Source of the DNA: Udaeobacter sp025935755
Lineage (GTDB): Bacteria; Verrucomicrobiota; Verrucomicrobiia; Chthoniobacterales; UBA10450
DNA: 64,000 bases
Assembly (NCBI GenBank): GCA_036278715.1
Contig: DASUKN010000033.1
Coordinates: 1 to 64,000 of the forward strand
Reading direction: 5' to 3'
Notes under the pieces: model-generated
Seen by the model: only the letters and a program-made list of their open reading frames with translations
Databases searched by the model: none
What the model was told of the DNA's origin: nothing
Part shown: positions 16,231-25,290 of the stretch, piece after piece
Numbering within the stretch: position 1 is the stretch's first letter
Layout of the letters: each line of letters begins with the position of its first letter
Position numbers and translations under genes: made by a program

Positions 16231-17373
16231 ATGGAACCTTCGACCATAAGCGGCACTAAGTTGCGCACGGCATTTGTTTTGTTGCTCGTGGTGTTGGTTA
16301 GCGCGTTGTTCCTGGCCGTCATATGGCCGTTCTTCAAACCGCTTCTTCTCGGCGCGTTACTGGCTGGGTTGTTTCATCCACTTTACCGCTGGATTACGCG
16401 GCTGCTGGGCGGTCGCGGATCGCTTGGCGCAGCGGTTACGTTATTGGTGTTATTCGTTCTGGGCCTCGGACCCGTCAGCGCTTTTTTCGGGATCGTTTTA
16501 CAACAGGCGCTGACCATGAGCGATCAGGCGCTCCCGTGGCTGAATCAACACCTCGGCGCTGCGACCACCTTCAACGTGCAGGAGTGGGCGGTGCACAGGT
16601 TTCCTGCTCTGGCGAGATACGTGCCGAACCAGGAACAATTGCTGCAACAGGTCGGCACCGCTGCTAAAACCGCCGGTACGTTTCTCGTCGGGTTTGCGTC
16701 GCGCATGACTGCTACTACTGCCGCGTTCCTCCTGAATTTGTTTGTGATGCTTTACGCGATGTTTTTCTTCTTCAGGGACGGTAATAAAATCCTGGAACGG
16801 ATTTTTTATTACACGCCGTTGAACGATGACGATGAGGCGCGAATGCTTACGCAGCTCTCCTCGATCACGCGAGCCACTGTCAAAGGCACGCTGGTGATCG
16901 GGATTATTCAAGGCACGTTGGCAGGCATCGCGTTTTGGGTGGCAGGAATCGAGGGAGCAGCGCTGTGGGGAACGATCATGACAGTTCTTTCCGTCATCCC
17001 CGGCATTGGCTCCGCCCTGGTGTGGGTGCCCGCAGTTATCATTCTGTTTGTCATGGGAGAGTACCTAACGGCAAGTTTGCTTGCGGCATGGTGCGCCGCT
17101 GTGGTCGGCACGATCGATAATTTCCTCCGCCCGGTTCTTGTCGGCAGAGACGCGAAAATGCCGGATCTTCTCATTCTGATCGGCACCCTTGGCGGACTGT
17201 TCCTCTTCGGTCCGATCGGATTCATCGTCGGACCGATCGTGTGTGGACTCTTTCTTACAGTTTGGGACATCTACGGCGCCACTTTCAGGGAGGTCCTTCC
17301 GCCCGTAACAAGCTTCCAGCCGTCAGATCAGGAGGCACCCGCAAGCGCTCCACAAAAATCTGCGAAACAATGA
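16231..17373 (+). CDS. AI-2E family transporter (PerM/YdiK-type permease)
   Basis: A 380-residue integral membrane protein. Helices are predictable at about residues 13-60 (VLLLVVLVSALFLAVIWPFF), 70-95, 160-190, and a C-terminal set including IPGIGSALVWVPAVIILFVM and GPIGFIVGPIVCGLFLTVWD. PxxPGxGxxxVWxPxxxxL and the DNFLRPxLVG segment are conserved in the AI-2E_transport/UPF0118 family. Members have been linked to export of autoinducer-2 or Na+/H+ exchange, but the substrate usually remains unknown. The C-terminal tail of about 25 residues is Pro/Ala/Lys rich and cytoplasmic. Confidence 0.9.
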   Translation: MEPSTISGTKLRTAFVLLLVVLVSALFLAVIWPFFKPLLLGALLAGLFHPLYRWITRLLGGRGSLGAAVTLLVLFVLGLGPVSAFFGIVLQQALTMSDQALPWLNQHLGAATTFNVQEWAVHRFPALARYVPNQEQLLQQVGTAAKTAGTFLVGFASRMTATTAAFLLNLFVMLYAMFFFFRDGNKILERIFYYTPLNDDDEARMLTQLSSITRATVKGTLVIGIIQGTLAGIAFWVAGIEGAALWGTIMTVLSVIPGIGSALVWVPAVIILFVMGEYLTASLLAAWCAAVVGTIDNFLRPVLVGRDAKMPDLLILIGTLGGLFLFGPIGFIVGPIVCGLFLTVWDIYGATFREVLPPVTSFQPSDQEAPASAPQKSAKQ

Positions 17374-17440
17374 ATCGCGATTTGTGCTAATCGAAAATAT
17401 GCGTTGTCTTCATGCTGACTGCTCGAACAGCAACTAACCG

Positions 17441-17866
17441 ATGAGCGAAACATTCCAAAGCGAACGGGCGCCTGAACCCGTCGGTGCGTTTCCACACGCA
17501 AAACGCGTGGGTGGTTTACTCTTTCTGTCCGGAATTGGACCGCGTGTGCGCGGGAGCAAGGATATTCCCGGCGTGACGCTCGATTCGTCCGGCAATGTCG
17601 TCAGTTACGAATTCGAAACGCAGTGCCACGCGGTGTTCGAGAATGTGCGTCTCGTGTTGGAAGATGCTGGCGCGACCTGGCAGGACATCATCGATGTCAC
17701 GGTTTATCTGACCGACATGAAAAAGGATTTCCCGATTTATAACCGCATTTATGCGGAATACTTCGCTGGCGCCGCCAAACCAAACCCGACTCGCACAACA
17801 ATCGAGGTCGGAGCCTTGCCGACACCGATCGCGATCGAACTAAAAGTGATCGCAGCTGCGGGATAG
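17441..17866 (+). CDS. RidA family protein, 2-aminomuconate deaminase type
   Basis: A 141-residue YjgF/YER057c/UK114 protein, slightly longer than RidA itself. The N-terminus SERAPEPVGAFPHAKRVGGL and GIGPRVRGSKDIPGV are features I associate with the 2-aminomuconate deaminase branch rather than enamine/imine deaminase RidA. The C-terminal PTRTTIEVGALPTPIAIELK contains the conserved Arg of the active-site cleft between trimer subunits. Such enzymes convert 2-aminomuconate to 4-oxalocrotonate plus ammonia in nitrobenzene or 3-hydroxyanthranilate degradation. The aldehyde dehydrogenase at 13273 would supply its substrate. The assignment to this branch is from memory of family sequences. Confidence 0.82.
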   Translation: MSETFQSERAPEPVGAFPHAKRVGGLLFLSGIGPRVRGSKDIPGVTLDSSGNVVSYEFETQCHAVFENVRLVLEDAGATWQDIIDVTVYLTDMKKDFPIYNRIYAEYFAGAAKPNPTRTTIEVGALPTPIAIELKVIAAAG

Positions 17867-17874
17867 CGGCATCC

Positions 17875-17911
17875 GCGTCCAATCGCTGATTCCATATCGA
17901 TTGGCGGACGC
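17875..17911. terminator. Candidate bidirectional terminator between convergent genes
   Basis: The arms GCGTCCAATCG and CGATTGGCGGACGC pair with a 3-nt bulge, between the stops of the RidA-type gene and the minus-strand kinase gene. There is no strong T tract, so function as a terminator is inferred from position. The rest of 17912-18016 shows nothing. Confidence 0.4.
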
Positions 17912-18016
17912 ATCACCTCGTTAACGAAAGAGTGTTTGCGTTATTATTGGGATGGTGGTGAAGAGCCGAGCAATCGAACAACAAGCTCATCGGCGCATTG
18001 GGAATAAGTTGCGCAG

Positions 18017-21000
18017 TTAATTTCTTGTCGAACCGAGGTTAACGTCGGGCGCCAGAGGCAACGCAGATTCCGCCAGGATCCGATCGAAGCGAGAATCGTT
18101 TCGCAGATCATCCCACATGGGATTCAATTTCAAATCCCCCTGGTTCGCACCGAACGGCAGCTTCACCAGGTTGCCTAACGCGTCGAACGCCCCATCACGA
18201 TCTCCGATCATAACCAGCACTTCAGCGAGGCGCATTTCACAGCTGGGACCGAGAACGGCATCCACGTTTGGCGGCAGTGTTTCGGCTGCCTGACGCGCAT
18301 GGCGGACTGCCTCCCCGTTCTGGCCGAGCCCCGCCTCGGCGATCGATAGTTGACCAAGAATGTTGGGGTCATTGGGCCGCGGCCCCAGCGCAACCAGTGC
18401 CAGGCGCCTGGCCTCCTCGTTAGCCTGACGCTCCTCATCTGCCTTACCGGCCACGTGAGCAATTGCTGCGAGAGTGAGCCAGAAATCCGGGACTTTCTTT
18501 GCCTCGTCCGCCGCATTCGCAGCGAACGGTTTGGCCGCACTGTAATCTCGTTCCATGAAGTAGAGCCAAAGTCGAGCGGATTGGTAATCCATGTCGTTCT
18601 TATCCGGGGCTGAGTCGAGTGCGGCACGCGCCTCTTCTATATTCCCCTTTCCGAGTGCCGCCTCATGCTTGGCAACGAAAAGTCGCGCCGGCCTGGGTTC
18701 GCGCACGCGCGCAATGGCTGCGTTCAAAACGCGATCTGAATCACCAAATCGGCGCAAGCCCGAATATGTTTGCGCGAGACTCACAGCGAGTGCCGCATTC
18801 TGAGGGTCGAGCTCGACCGCTTTTTCGCCATTGCGAATCGATGCCGCAAATTGCCCCAAACGGCGTTGTACCAATGACGCCAGCGTAAAAAACTCCACTT
18901 CATGAGAAGCAGAAGAAGGAATAGTCGACAATTCCCGCTGTGTCCGTCGGTAGTCGCCTAACCCATGATAGTAATATCGAGCAAGAGCGAGATGCGCTTC
19001 TTCGCTTTTCGGCTCGAGCCGCAACGCTGTCTCCGCTGCATCTTTCGCGGCAGCGAGATGCTCCGGCGAATGGTGGTCTCCAAAACGATATAGCAAGACG
19101 TAAACCTCATTAAGCAGGCAATAGGCGAGAGTGAACTTTTGATCGCGAGCGATTGCCTTGTTGAGCAGGCTGATTGCTTCGTTCCAAGTCTCGCGTGGCA
19201 TATTTGGACCTCCGGAGCGGAACACCGCGCGGGCGCGAAGATAAAGATCGTAAGCTGCCAAGTCCTGTGTCGGTTGCCTCCAGATTTTGGCCTTTTCTTC
19301 GAGGGAGAGCGTTGCTTTGAGTTGGCCTGCGATCGTTTGCGCCAGCTCGCTTTGAAGCGCGAAAATGTCCTCCAGTTTGCGATCGTATCGTTCTGCCCAA
19401 ATCTGACTGTCGGTCTCCGTGTCCACCAGCTGGGCGTTGATTCGCACGCGATCGCCTGAAATCTGTACGCTTCCCTCCAACACGTTTGCAACGTCCAAGT
19501 CGCGTCCAATCTGCTTTATGTTTCTTTTCTTGCCGCGATACGGTGCGACGCCACTGCGGCTGATCACCTTGAGATCTCTCACTTTGCCAAGATCCGTCAG
19601 AATATTGTCCTGAACACCATCGGCAAAATAGGATGGCGAATTGTTGTCACCGAGGCCTTCGAACGGCAGGACAGCAATACTTTTCCGGGTATCCGAAGCT
19701 GGTGGACCGCCTCCGCGCGCCCGCAGGCTCTCGGCACCGCGTGCATTTTGTTGAGATCGAGTCCAATACGCGAACAGAACTCCGGCCAACACAAACGCGA
19801 CAGTCGCGCCCGTCAGCAAACGTGATCTGTTTCGTTTGACCAGGCACTTCGCGCGATAACCAAGAGTGGGATGGCGCGCAACGACGGGCTCTCGTGCCAG
19901 GTGGCGGCGGACATCATCCGCCAGATCCGCTACTGTGGCGTAACGCATGCCGGGCTCCTTGTGCATCGCGAAAAGAACGATCGCGTCGAGATCACCGCGC
20001 AACAGCCGCGCAGTTTGCGGATCAGAGGCAACCGCACTGGGTGGGGGCGGAACTTGCTCAGCTACCACTAGTGCCAGTTCCTCACGTGTGGGACGCGCAG
20101 TGGAAAACCGATGCGGTCTTTGGTCGCTCAACATTTCATACAGCAGCGCGCCTAACGAGTAAATGTCGCTCGCGACCGTTATCGGCTCTCCTTTTGCTTG
20201 TTCAGGCGACGCACAGACCGGTGTCAGATGCTGCTGTGCTTCGCTGGTCAATTGCGCTGCATCCTGCTCTTTTGCCAGGAGCTTGGCGATCCCGAAGTCG
20301 AGCAGCTTCGGTTCTCCTTCTGCATTTGCCAGGATGTTGCTCGGCTTGATGTCGCGATGCACAACCAGGTTGCGATGCGCAAATTCAACTGCGGCGCAGA
20401 TCTTCAAGAACAGCTCGAGCCGCTGACGCGTCGATAACCCCTGCGCGGCTGCATATCGCGTCACTGGCGCGCCGACAATGTAGTCCATGATGAAGTAGGG
20501 GAGACCATCGTCGGTGGTGCCTGCGTCGAGGAGTCGCGCGATATTCGGATGATCGAGTTCGGCCAGGATCTGGCGTTCAGCTCGAAAGCGGCGCAGGATC
20601 TCAGCCGTGTCGGCACCTCGATTCAATATCTTAATCGCAACTTGTTTCTCGAACTGACCATCAGCGCGCTCAGCGAGGAAAACTGTCCCCATTCCGCCGC
20701 GGCCAAGTTCGCGAACGATGACGTAGGCGCCGACACGCTGTCCACCGCGCTGCGGTCCTTCCTGCCATAAAGTGGAGGCTGCGTTCTGCGCACAATCTTC
20801 GAAGCTGTCGGTACTTTCGTTAAGCAGCGCCTCAGCTTCCGCCAGGAGCGACTCGGCCTCCTCGAGTAAATGCGTATCCTCACCGCAGCGTTGCTCCACC
20901 AGGGCGATCCGGGCTGCTGAAGAGTTTTGTTCCAATGCGTCGGCGAGGATGGCTTTCAATCGATCCCAGGATTCCGGATCGATGTTGCCCTGCCCGAATG

Positions 21001-21019
21001 GAGTCGTATTTGTGGCCAC
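18017..21019 (-). CDS. Membrane serine/threonine protein kinase with TolB-like and TPR domains
   Basis: About 1000 residues from GTG at 21019; the frame extends to 21085 but would then overlap the upstream sigma gene, and AGGGAG precedes this GTG. The Hanks-type kinase domain (about residues 95-365) has GRGGMGTVF (P-loop), VAIKIL (Lys), HRDIKPSN (catalytic Asp) and DFGIAK. A transmembrane helix, TGATVAFVLAGVLFAYW, lies near residue 410. It is followed by a FlgO/TolB-like domain (KSIAVLPFEGLGDN...FADGVQDNILTDL) and a long TPR region to the C-terminus. The topology is kinase inside, sensor/TPR outside. It is coupled to an ECF sigma gene 17 bases upstream, an arrangement common in Acidobacteria and Verrucomicrobia. 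It presumably signals to that sigma factor, but the target is unknown. Confidence 0.93.
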   Translation of the reverse strand: MATNTTPFGQGNIDPESWDRLKAILADALEQNSSAARIALVEQRCGEDTHLLEEAESLLAEAEALLNESTDSFEDCAQNAASTLWQEGPQRGGQRVGAYVIVRELGRGGMGTVFLAERADGQFEKQVAIKILNRGADTAEILRRFRAERQILAELDHPNIARLLDAGTTDDGLPYFIMDYIVGAPVTRYAAAQGLSTRQRLELFLKICAAVEFAHRNLVVHRDIKPSNILANAEGEPKLLDFGIAKLLAKEQDAAQLTSEAQQHLTPVCASPEQAKGEPITVASDIYSLGALLYEMLSDQRPHRFSTARPTREELALVVAEQVPPPPSAVASDPQTARLLRGDLDAIVLFAMHKEPGMRYATVADLADDVRRHLAREPVVARHPTLGYRAKCLVKRNRSRLLTGATVAFVLAGVLFAYWTRSQQNARGAESLRARGGGPPASDTRKSIAVLPFEGLGDNNSPSYFADGVQDNILTDLGKVRDLKVISRSGVAPYRGKKRNIKQIGRDLDVANVLEGSVQISGDRVRINAQLVDTETDSQIWAERYDRKLEDIFALQSELAQTIAGQLKATLSLEEKAKIWRQPTQDLAAYDLYLRARAVFRSGGPNMPRETWNEAISLLNKAIARDQKFTLAYCLLNEVYVLLYRFGDHHSPEHLAAAKDAAETALRLEPKSEEAHLALARYYYHGLGDYRRTQRELSTIPSSASHEVEFFTLASLVQRRLGQFAASIRNGEKAVELDPQNAALAVSLAQTYSGLRRFGDSDRVLNAAIARVREPRPARLFVAKHEAALGKGNIEEARAALDSAPDKNDMDYQSARLWLYFMERDYSAAKPFAANAADEAKKVPDFWLTLAAIAHVAGKADEERQANEEARRLALVALGPRPNDPNILGQLSIAEAGLGQNGEAVRHARQAAETLPPNVDAVLGPSCEMRLAEVLVMIGDRDGAFDALGNLVKLPFGANQGDLKLNPMWDDLRNDSRFDRILAESALPLAPDVNLGSTRN

Positions 21020-21036
21020 GGAGAATTCGAGACTCC

Positions 21037-21570
21037 CTAGTTCGCAGACAGCTCTCGGCGCAGCCAAATTTTCGCCAGAGTCCACTCTCGCTTCACAGTG
21101 GCCGGCGAAATCTCCAGTAACTCGGCCGTTTCTTCGACTGTCAGTCCTGCGAAAAACCGCAGTTCCACGATGCGCGCCTGTCGGTCGTCGAGAGTTTCCA
21201 ACGCTTGCAACGCCTGGTCTAGCGCAGTGAGATCGATTTTGCGGCTGTCGTAAAATTCAAGGGTAACTCGCAAAGGATCCGGGCCGCCGCGTTTCAAACG
21301 GTGCCGTGCGACCGCATAGTTAATCAGCGTTTGTCGCATTACCCGGGCAAAGATCCCGATAAAGTGGCTGCGATTTTGCCAGACAAGATTTTTTTCGCCA
21401 ACGAGTCGCAGAAACGCCTCATGCACGAGTGCCGTCCGCTGAAGAGTATGAGCGGTGCGTTCGCCTCGCAGAAATGTCTCGGCTAGACGACGCAAGTCTT
21501 CATAGACCTCTGGCATCATCTCGCTGATGGCGGCGGCTTCGTTGCGCTCAACATCCTTTGTCTCGCGCAT
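21037..21570 (-). CDS. ECF-type sigma-70 factor (TIGR02999 / Sigma70_ECF type)
   Basis: About 177 residues from Met at 21570 (MRETKDVERNEAAA). The frame is open to 21840, but the extra 90 residues are Pro/Ala-rich, unlike the family, and probably untranslated. Region 2 contains LVHEAFLRLVGEKNLVWQNR and FARVMRQTLINYAVAR. Region 4 has LDDRQARIVELRFFAGLTVEETAELLEISPATVKREW, the helix-turn-helix for the -35 element. This subgroup typically sits beside Ser/Thr kinases with TPR tails, exactly as here. No anti-sigma factor is visible, so control may be through the kinase. The operon ends at 18017. Confidence 0.9.
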   Translation of the reverse strand: MRETKDVERNEAAAISEMMPEVYEDLRRLAETFLRGERTAHTLQRTALVHEAFLRLVGEKNLVWQNRSHFIGIFARVMRQTLINYAVARHRLKRGGPDPLRVTLEFYDSRKIDLTALDQALQALETLDDRQARIVELRFFAGLTVEETAELLEISPATVKREWTLAKIWLRRELSAN

Positions 21571-21894
21571 CACCGCCGGTGTTAACGGCGCGGTTGAAGA
21601 CGCCGTGGGCCCATCGGCGTGAACTGTAGCCACAACGACGCATTCTAATGCATATGGTGGCGACGCGTCCAGCCAGAGCTCATTGTCCCGCGCGTCGATG
21701 TGTTGTTGCAACTCTACAGCAGTTGTCATCACGACCGGATTGACTTCAGGATTTTGTTTTCGCGGGCAGGCGGAAAAGGACCACCCATTTATGATGGGCG
21801 GTCCTACAGCTGCGCCCGGCTCAGTGCCGGTCTCAATCATTTGTCGGCGATGATTCAGGGAAACGATGATATAGCAGCATTGGTTGGCTAGGAA

Positions 21895-23067
21895 TTAACG
21901 TCCCCTAAGCTTAAGCGAATTTAACCCGCCACCATGTCCTTCCCGCAAGAATCCGTGGACCACGAAATTCTCGTCGAAGTAAAATCCGCTTACCGCGCCG
22001 TTCGGTGCGATGCCATAGACATTCGGGCCCTGCAATGGGCCGGTGCCGGCACCCGGAACGTCGAACTCAACGATTGCGCCGCGCCTGTCACGCACGAAAC
22101 CGTGGCTCACATCTGAAGAATCAACGTACCATCCTGAGATCGCTCCGGCGGTGTTGATTCCAAAAGGGTAGGTACCTTGGAACGGGCCGGTGCCCGCGCC
22201 TGCGGCATCGAACGTAGTAAAGGTGCCATTCCTATCCATGACGAAACCGTGACTTACATCGTTCGCATCGAAGTAGTTTCCCATTACGCTGCCATTCGGA
22301 GTAAAGCCACCGCCGTAGGTGCCTTGTCCGGGTCCGGTGCCAGACCCTGGAACATCATAGGAGGTAATGACGCCGTTCTTATCCAGCAGGAAACCGTGGC
22401 TCGCGTTATTCGCGTCGAAGTAGAATCCGGTAACTTCTCCAACTGGGCTGATCGCGAAGCTGAAGGTACCCTGGCCAGCATCCGTGCCTGCGCCTGGCGC
22501 GTCGAAGGTGGTGATGGCGCCATTTTTGTTGCGCACGAAACCGTGACCCACCTGAGCCGAATCATTGTAATATCCCGCAATCGTCCCGCCGGGGTTGATG
22601 TCGAGAGGGCTGGTGACAAAGGTGCCTTCTGGAAATGGCCCGGAGCCCGCACCCGGCGCATCGATGACGGTGATAATTCCTTGATTGGAGCGGACGTATG
22701 CGTGGGCCGCATCGGCTGAGTCAATAAAGAATCCCGTGACAATTCCACTTGGCGTTGACCCGTAGGCGCGCGTCCCCTGAAAGTTGTTAGTGCCAGCGCC
22801 GGGCGCGTCGAAGATGGTAAAACTGCCATCTGCGGACCGGATAAACCCGTGCCGCGCATTGTTGGCGTCACGGGTGAACCCCACAATGTTACCAGAAGGA
22901 TCGACGTTGGTGGCATAGGTGCCCTGAACGGGTCCCGTGCCCGCGCCAGGAGCGTCAAAGGTGATAATACTTTGCGCGGAGATTGACGCCGATATCGCCA
23001 GGACGATCAGAGTGATTGTCCCTGGCACAAGTCGGAGTTTTCGATTTGAGCAATAGAATGATTTCAT
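21895..23067 (-). CDS. Secreted HAF-repeat protein
   Basis: A 390-residue protein with a signal peptide (LVPGTITLIVLAISASISAQS). The rest is seven tandem repeats of about 53 residues. Each has a variant of FDAPGAGTGPxQGT, then a Y/F-x-INxxGxxxGxYxDxxxxxHGFVR segment. This is the HAF family of extracellular repeats, which probably fold into a beta-propeller or beta-solenoid. The corresponding DNA repeats with a period near 159 bp but is diverged, so copies are old. Biological role unknown; such proteins are numerous in Acidobacteria and Verrucomicrobia. It ends at 21895, close to the sigma/kinase operon, which is transcribed the same way and starts further left, but a separate transcript is likely. 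Confidence 0.85.
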   Translation of the reverse strand: MKSFYCSNRKLRLVPGTITLIVLAISASISAQSIITFDAPGAGTGPVQGTYATNVDPSGNIVGFTRDANNARHGFIRSADGSFTIFDAPGAGTNNFQGTRAYGSTPSGIVTGFFIDSADAAHAYVRSNQGIITVIDAPGAGSGPFPEGTFVTSPLDINPGGTIAGYYNDSAQVGHGFVRNKNGAITTFDAPGAGTDAGQGTFSFAISPVGEVTGFYFDANNASHGFLLDKNGVITSYDVPGSGTGPGQGTYGGGFTPNGSVMGNYFDANDVSHGFVMDRNGTFTTFDAAGAGTGPFQGTYPFGINTAGAISGWYVDSSDVSHGFVRDRRGAIVEFDVPGAGTGPLQGPNVYGIAPNGAVSGFYFDENFVVHGFLREGHGGGLNSLKLRGR

Positions 23068-23133
23068 ACCCTTTAACGCAATAACGAGTCGAAAAACGGC
23101 TCATTAGTTCTTGAAAATTTTTCGCCGATTCCC

Positions 23134-23236
23134 GGAGAGCGCGGGCGCCCTCGCCCGCTGGGCGAAGCGCCTCGCTTCGCAGAGAAGTCGTTCGACGAGT
23201 CATGGAACGGAACGGTCCGAAGGCGCCCGCGCTCCC
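23134..23236. repeat. Inverted-repeat element, about 103 bp
   Basis: The ends GGAGAGCGCGGGCGCC and GGCGCCCGCGCTCCCC are inverted copies. A nested palindrome (GGCGAAGCGCCTCGCTTCG) lies inside. It sits in the divergent gap upstream of the HAF-repeat gene and the VOC gene, and carries no ORF. It resembles a REP/MITE-type element of a different family from the GTCAT repeats. Confidence 0.7.
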
Positions 23237-23275
23237 CATTCACGCGAATGGCGCAGTCTCTAGCTTTCTTGCAAG

Positions 23276-23390
23276 TTGAGCATTGGACGTTGGACGTTGG
23301 GCATTGGATGTTGCTTAGGACTAACGATTACAGTGCGATTACGAATACGAGCATGAGCACGAGCACGAACCTGAATAGCAGTACGAGCAC
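23276..23390. repeat. Minisatellite (TTGGACG words) plus degenerate hexamer array (GAGCAC)n
   Basis: From 23276 to 23313 the words GTTGAGCATTGGACG, TTGGACG and GCATTGGATG alternate. From 23331 to 23390 ten degenerate hexamers follow (gattac, gaatac, gagcat, gagcac, gagcac and so on). The hexamers overlap the start of the VOC gene. A second TTGAGCGTTGGACGTTG copy lies at 23910-23926, so the VOC gene is bracketed by these words. Confidence 0.65.
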
Positions 23391-23853
23391 CCGCAGGGAC
23401 GAATGCCACGTTCTATCTGCCGATCACACCGGCATCACCGTTTCAAATCTCGAACGCTCGCTCGCATTTTGGCGCGATGTACTGGGCTTCGAGTTTTCGC
23501 ATACCGCGCATCAAAAAGGTGAATTGGCCGAGGAAATCACCGGCGTTAAAGGCGCTGAGCTAAAGCTGGCGGTGTTAAAAACGCCGGGTGGTCACAAGAT
23601 TGAATTACTCGAGTATCTCGCACCGGCGGATCGCAAACGCGCACCTCTTCGACCTTGCGATATAGGCTTCATGCATGTTGCACTGATCGTTGAAGATCTC
23701 AACGCCGCGCTCGACAGGATCGCTGTCTCAGGCTGGAAAACAGCCGGGCAACCGCAGATCCTTACAAAAGGACCCAATGCCGGCAAACGCGTTGTCTACG
23801 TTCGCGACCCGGACGGAACGACGATCGAGCTCATGCAAGTCCCCGGCACTTGA
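23353..23853 (+). CDS. VOC family (glyoxalase/bleomycin-resistance fold) protein
   Basis: About 166 residues from ATG at 23353; an upstream in-frame start would translate repeat DNA. The first 18 residues (MSTSTNLNSSTSTRRDE) are encoded by a degenerate hexamer array and are probably disordered. The VOC core then begins: ADHTGITVSNLERSLAFWRDVLGFEF (first beta-alpha-beta unit with metal His), KIELLEYLAP, the second unit GFMHVALIVEDLNAALDRI, and RDPDGTTIELMQVPG with metal Glu. These are cytoplasmic metal-dependent lyases, dioxygenases or resistance proteins. The substrate is not predictable, though lactoylglutathione lyase-like or methylmalonyl-CoA epimerase-like arrangement is possible. It lies 90 bases upstream of kynureninase on the same strand. 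Confidence 0.85.
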   Translation: MSTSTNLNSSTSTRRDECHVLSADHTGITVSNLERSLAFWRDVLGFEFSHTAHQKGELAEEITGVKGAELKLAVLKTPGGHKIELLEYLAPADRKRAPLRPCDIGFMHVALIVEDLNAALDRIAVSGWKTAGQPQILTKGPNAGKRVVYVRDPDGTTIELMQVPGT

Positions 23854-23943
23854 CGATTGCGATGCTATGTTCAGGCTACGATCATGCAGCGCGTTACCTG
23901 TTCTTTAAATTGAGCGTTGGACGTTGTTTGCCTGTTTCATAAC

Positions 23944-25215
23944 ATGACTTTTTCTTCTGATGAAAATTTCGCGCGGCAACTCGATCGCGAAGATCCGCTC
24001 CGCGATTGTCGCGAGAAATTTTTTCTGCCACTCGGGAAAGACGGCAAGCCGGTCATTTATTTCGCCGGCAACTCGTTAGGCTTAATGCCGAAATCGGCGA
24101 GGCAAATCGTGGATGAGGAGCTGGACAACTGGGCACGGCTCGGCGTCGATGCGCATCATGCCACGGGAACGCCATGGTATTCGTATCACGAAGCGTTGCG
24201 CGAACCGGCAGCACGCCTGGTAGGCGCGAAGCCAGTCGAGGTCATCTGCATGAACAGCCTGACGGTGAACCTGCACCTGATGATGGCGACGTTTTATCGG
24301 CCAACCAAATCGCGCTTCAAAGTCTTGATGGAAGAGCCGGCGTTTCCTTCCGACACCTACGCGATCAAAACACAGCTCCTTCACCATGGGCTGGATTCGA
24401 AAGACGCAGTCGTTCTGGCGCGTCCGCGAAAAGGGGAGTTCACCGTTCGCACTGAAGACGTTCTGGACCTTATCGATAAGCAAAGGGATCAGCTTGCAGT
24501 GGTGATGATTGGTGCCGTGAATTTTTTCACCGGTCAATTAATGGACGTGGAGGCGGTGACGGCTGCAGCACAGAAACACGGCATCATTGTCGGGTTCGAT
24601 CTCGCGCACGCCGCCGGGAACGTGCCGCTCTCGTTGCATGATTGGAACGTCGATTTCGCGGTATGGTGTTCATACAAATACTTGAATGCCGGCCCCGGCG
24701 CAGTGGCAGGCGCGTTTGTGCATGAACGCCACGCGACAAACACCAAGCTCCCCCGGTTTGCCGGTTGGTTCGGAAACGATCCGAATACACGATTTAAACT
24801 GCATCTCGAGCCGGAGTTCGTCCCAGTACCCTCCGCTGACGGTTGGCAGATTAGTAATCCGCCAATCTTCGCCATGGCGCCACTCCGCGCGTCACTTTCA
24901 ATTTTCGAGGCGGCCGGCGGCATGGAACCGCTGCGCAAAAAATCGACGAAACTGACCGGGTATCTTGAATTCTTGATCGCACAAATCGGTTCGAAGAAGT
25001 TTTCGATTATCACTCCGTCCGACCCGAATGCGCGCGGCGCGCAATTGTCGATTCAGGCACACGACCATCCAAAGCAGCTGCACGAAGAACTCATCGCTGC
25101 GGGTGTGAAATGCGATTTCCGTGAACCAAACGTGATCCGTGTCGCGCCGACGCCCCTGTACAACACGTTCGATGAAGTCTGGCGTTTCGCGCAGATCCTC
25201 ATTGCCCACGCATGA
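23944..25215 (+). CDS. kynU: Kynureninase
   Basis: A 423-residue PLP enzyme that cleaves kynurenine (or 3-hydroxykynurenine) to anthranilate (or 3-hydroxyanthranilate) and alanine. ATG at 23944 is preferred over an in-frame TTG in the upstream repeat. Motifs include YFAGNSLGLMPKSAR near the N-terminus, MNSLTVNLHLMMATFYRPT, VGFDLAHAAGNVPLSLHDW (cofactor Asp), and the PLP lysine in WCSYKYLNAGPG near residue 243. The C-terminal small domain is complete (IRVAPTPLYNTFDEVW). No tryptophan dioxygenase, formamidase or kynurenine 3-monooxygenase is in the window, so the rest of the route lies elsewhere or is absent. Confidence 0.95.
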   Translation: MTFSSDENFARQLDREDPLRDCREKFFLPLGKDGKPVIYFAGNSLGLMPKSARQIVDEELDNWARLGVDAHHATGTPWYSYHEALREPAARLVGAKPVEVICMNSLTVNLHLMMATFYRPTKSRFKVLMEEPAFPSDTYAIKTQLLHHGLDSKDAVVLARPRKGEFTVRTEDVLDLIDKQRDQLAVVMIGAVNFFTGQLMDVEAVTAAAQKHGIIVGFDLAHAAGNVPLSLHDWNVDFAVWCSYKYLNAGPGAVAGAFVHERHATNTKLPRFAGWFGNDPNTRFKLHLEPEFVPVPSADGWQISNPPIFAMAPLRASLSIFEAAGGMEPLRKKSTKLTGYLEFLIAQIGSKKFSIITPSDPNARGAQLSIQAHDHPKQLHEELIAAGVKCDFREPNVIRVAPTPLYNTFDEVWRFAQILIAHA

Positions 25216-25290
25216 GGCAGGGCGCGTCACTCCGTGCGGCGCCGATTTCTAGGTTGCAGCCGGCGGGCAGAGGACCTGCCCGTTCTAGCT

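Noticed and set aside
21571..21840. 90-residue N-terminal extension of the ECF sigma factor
   Set aside because: Its composition (Pro, Ala, Thr, low homology) is unlike this sigma family, and an internal Met gives the usual length.
21930..23000. Regularly spaced DNA repeats with a period near 159 bp, at first sight CRISPR-like
   Set aside because: They are in-frame codon repeats of the HAF-repeat protein; the units are longer and more diverged than CRISPR repeats, and there are no spacers or cas genes.
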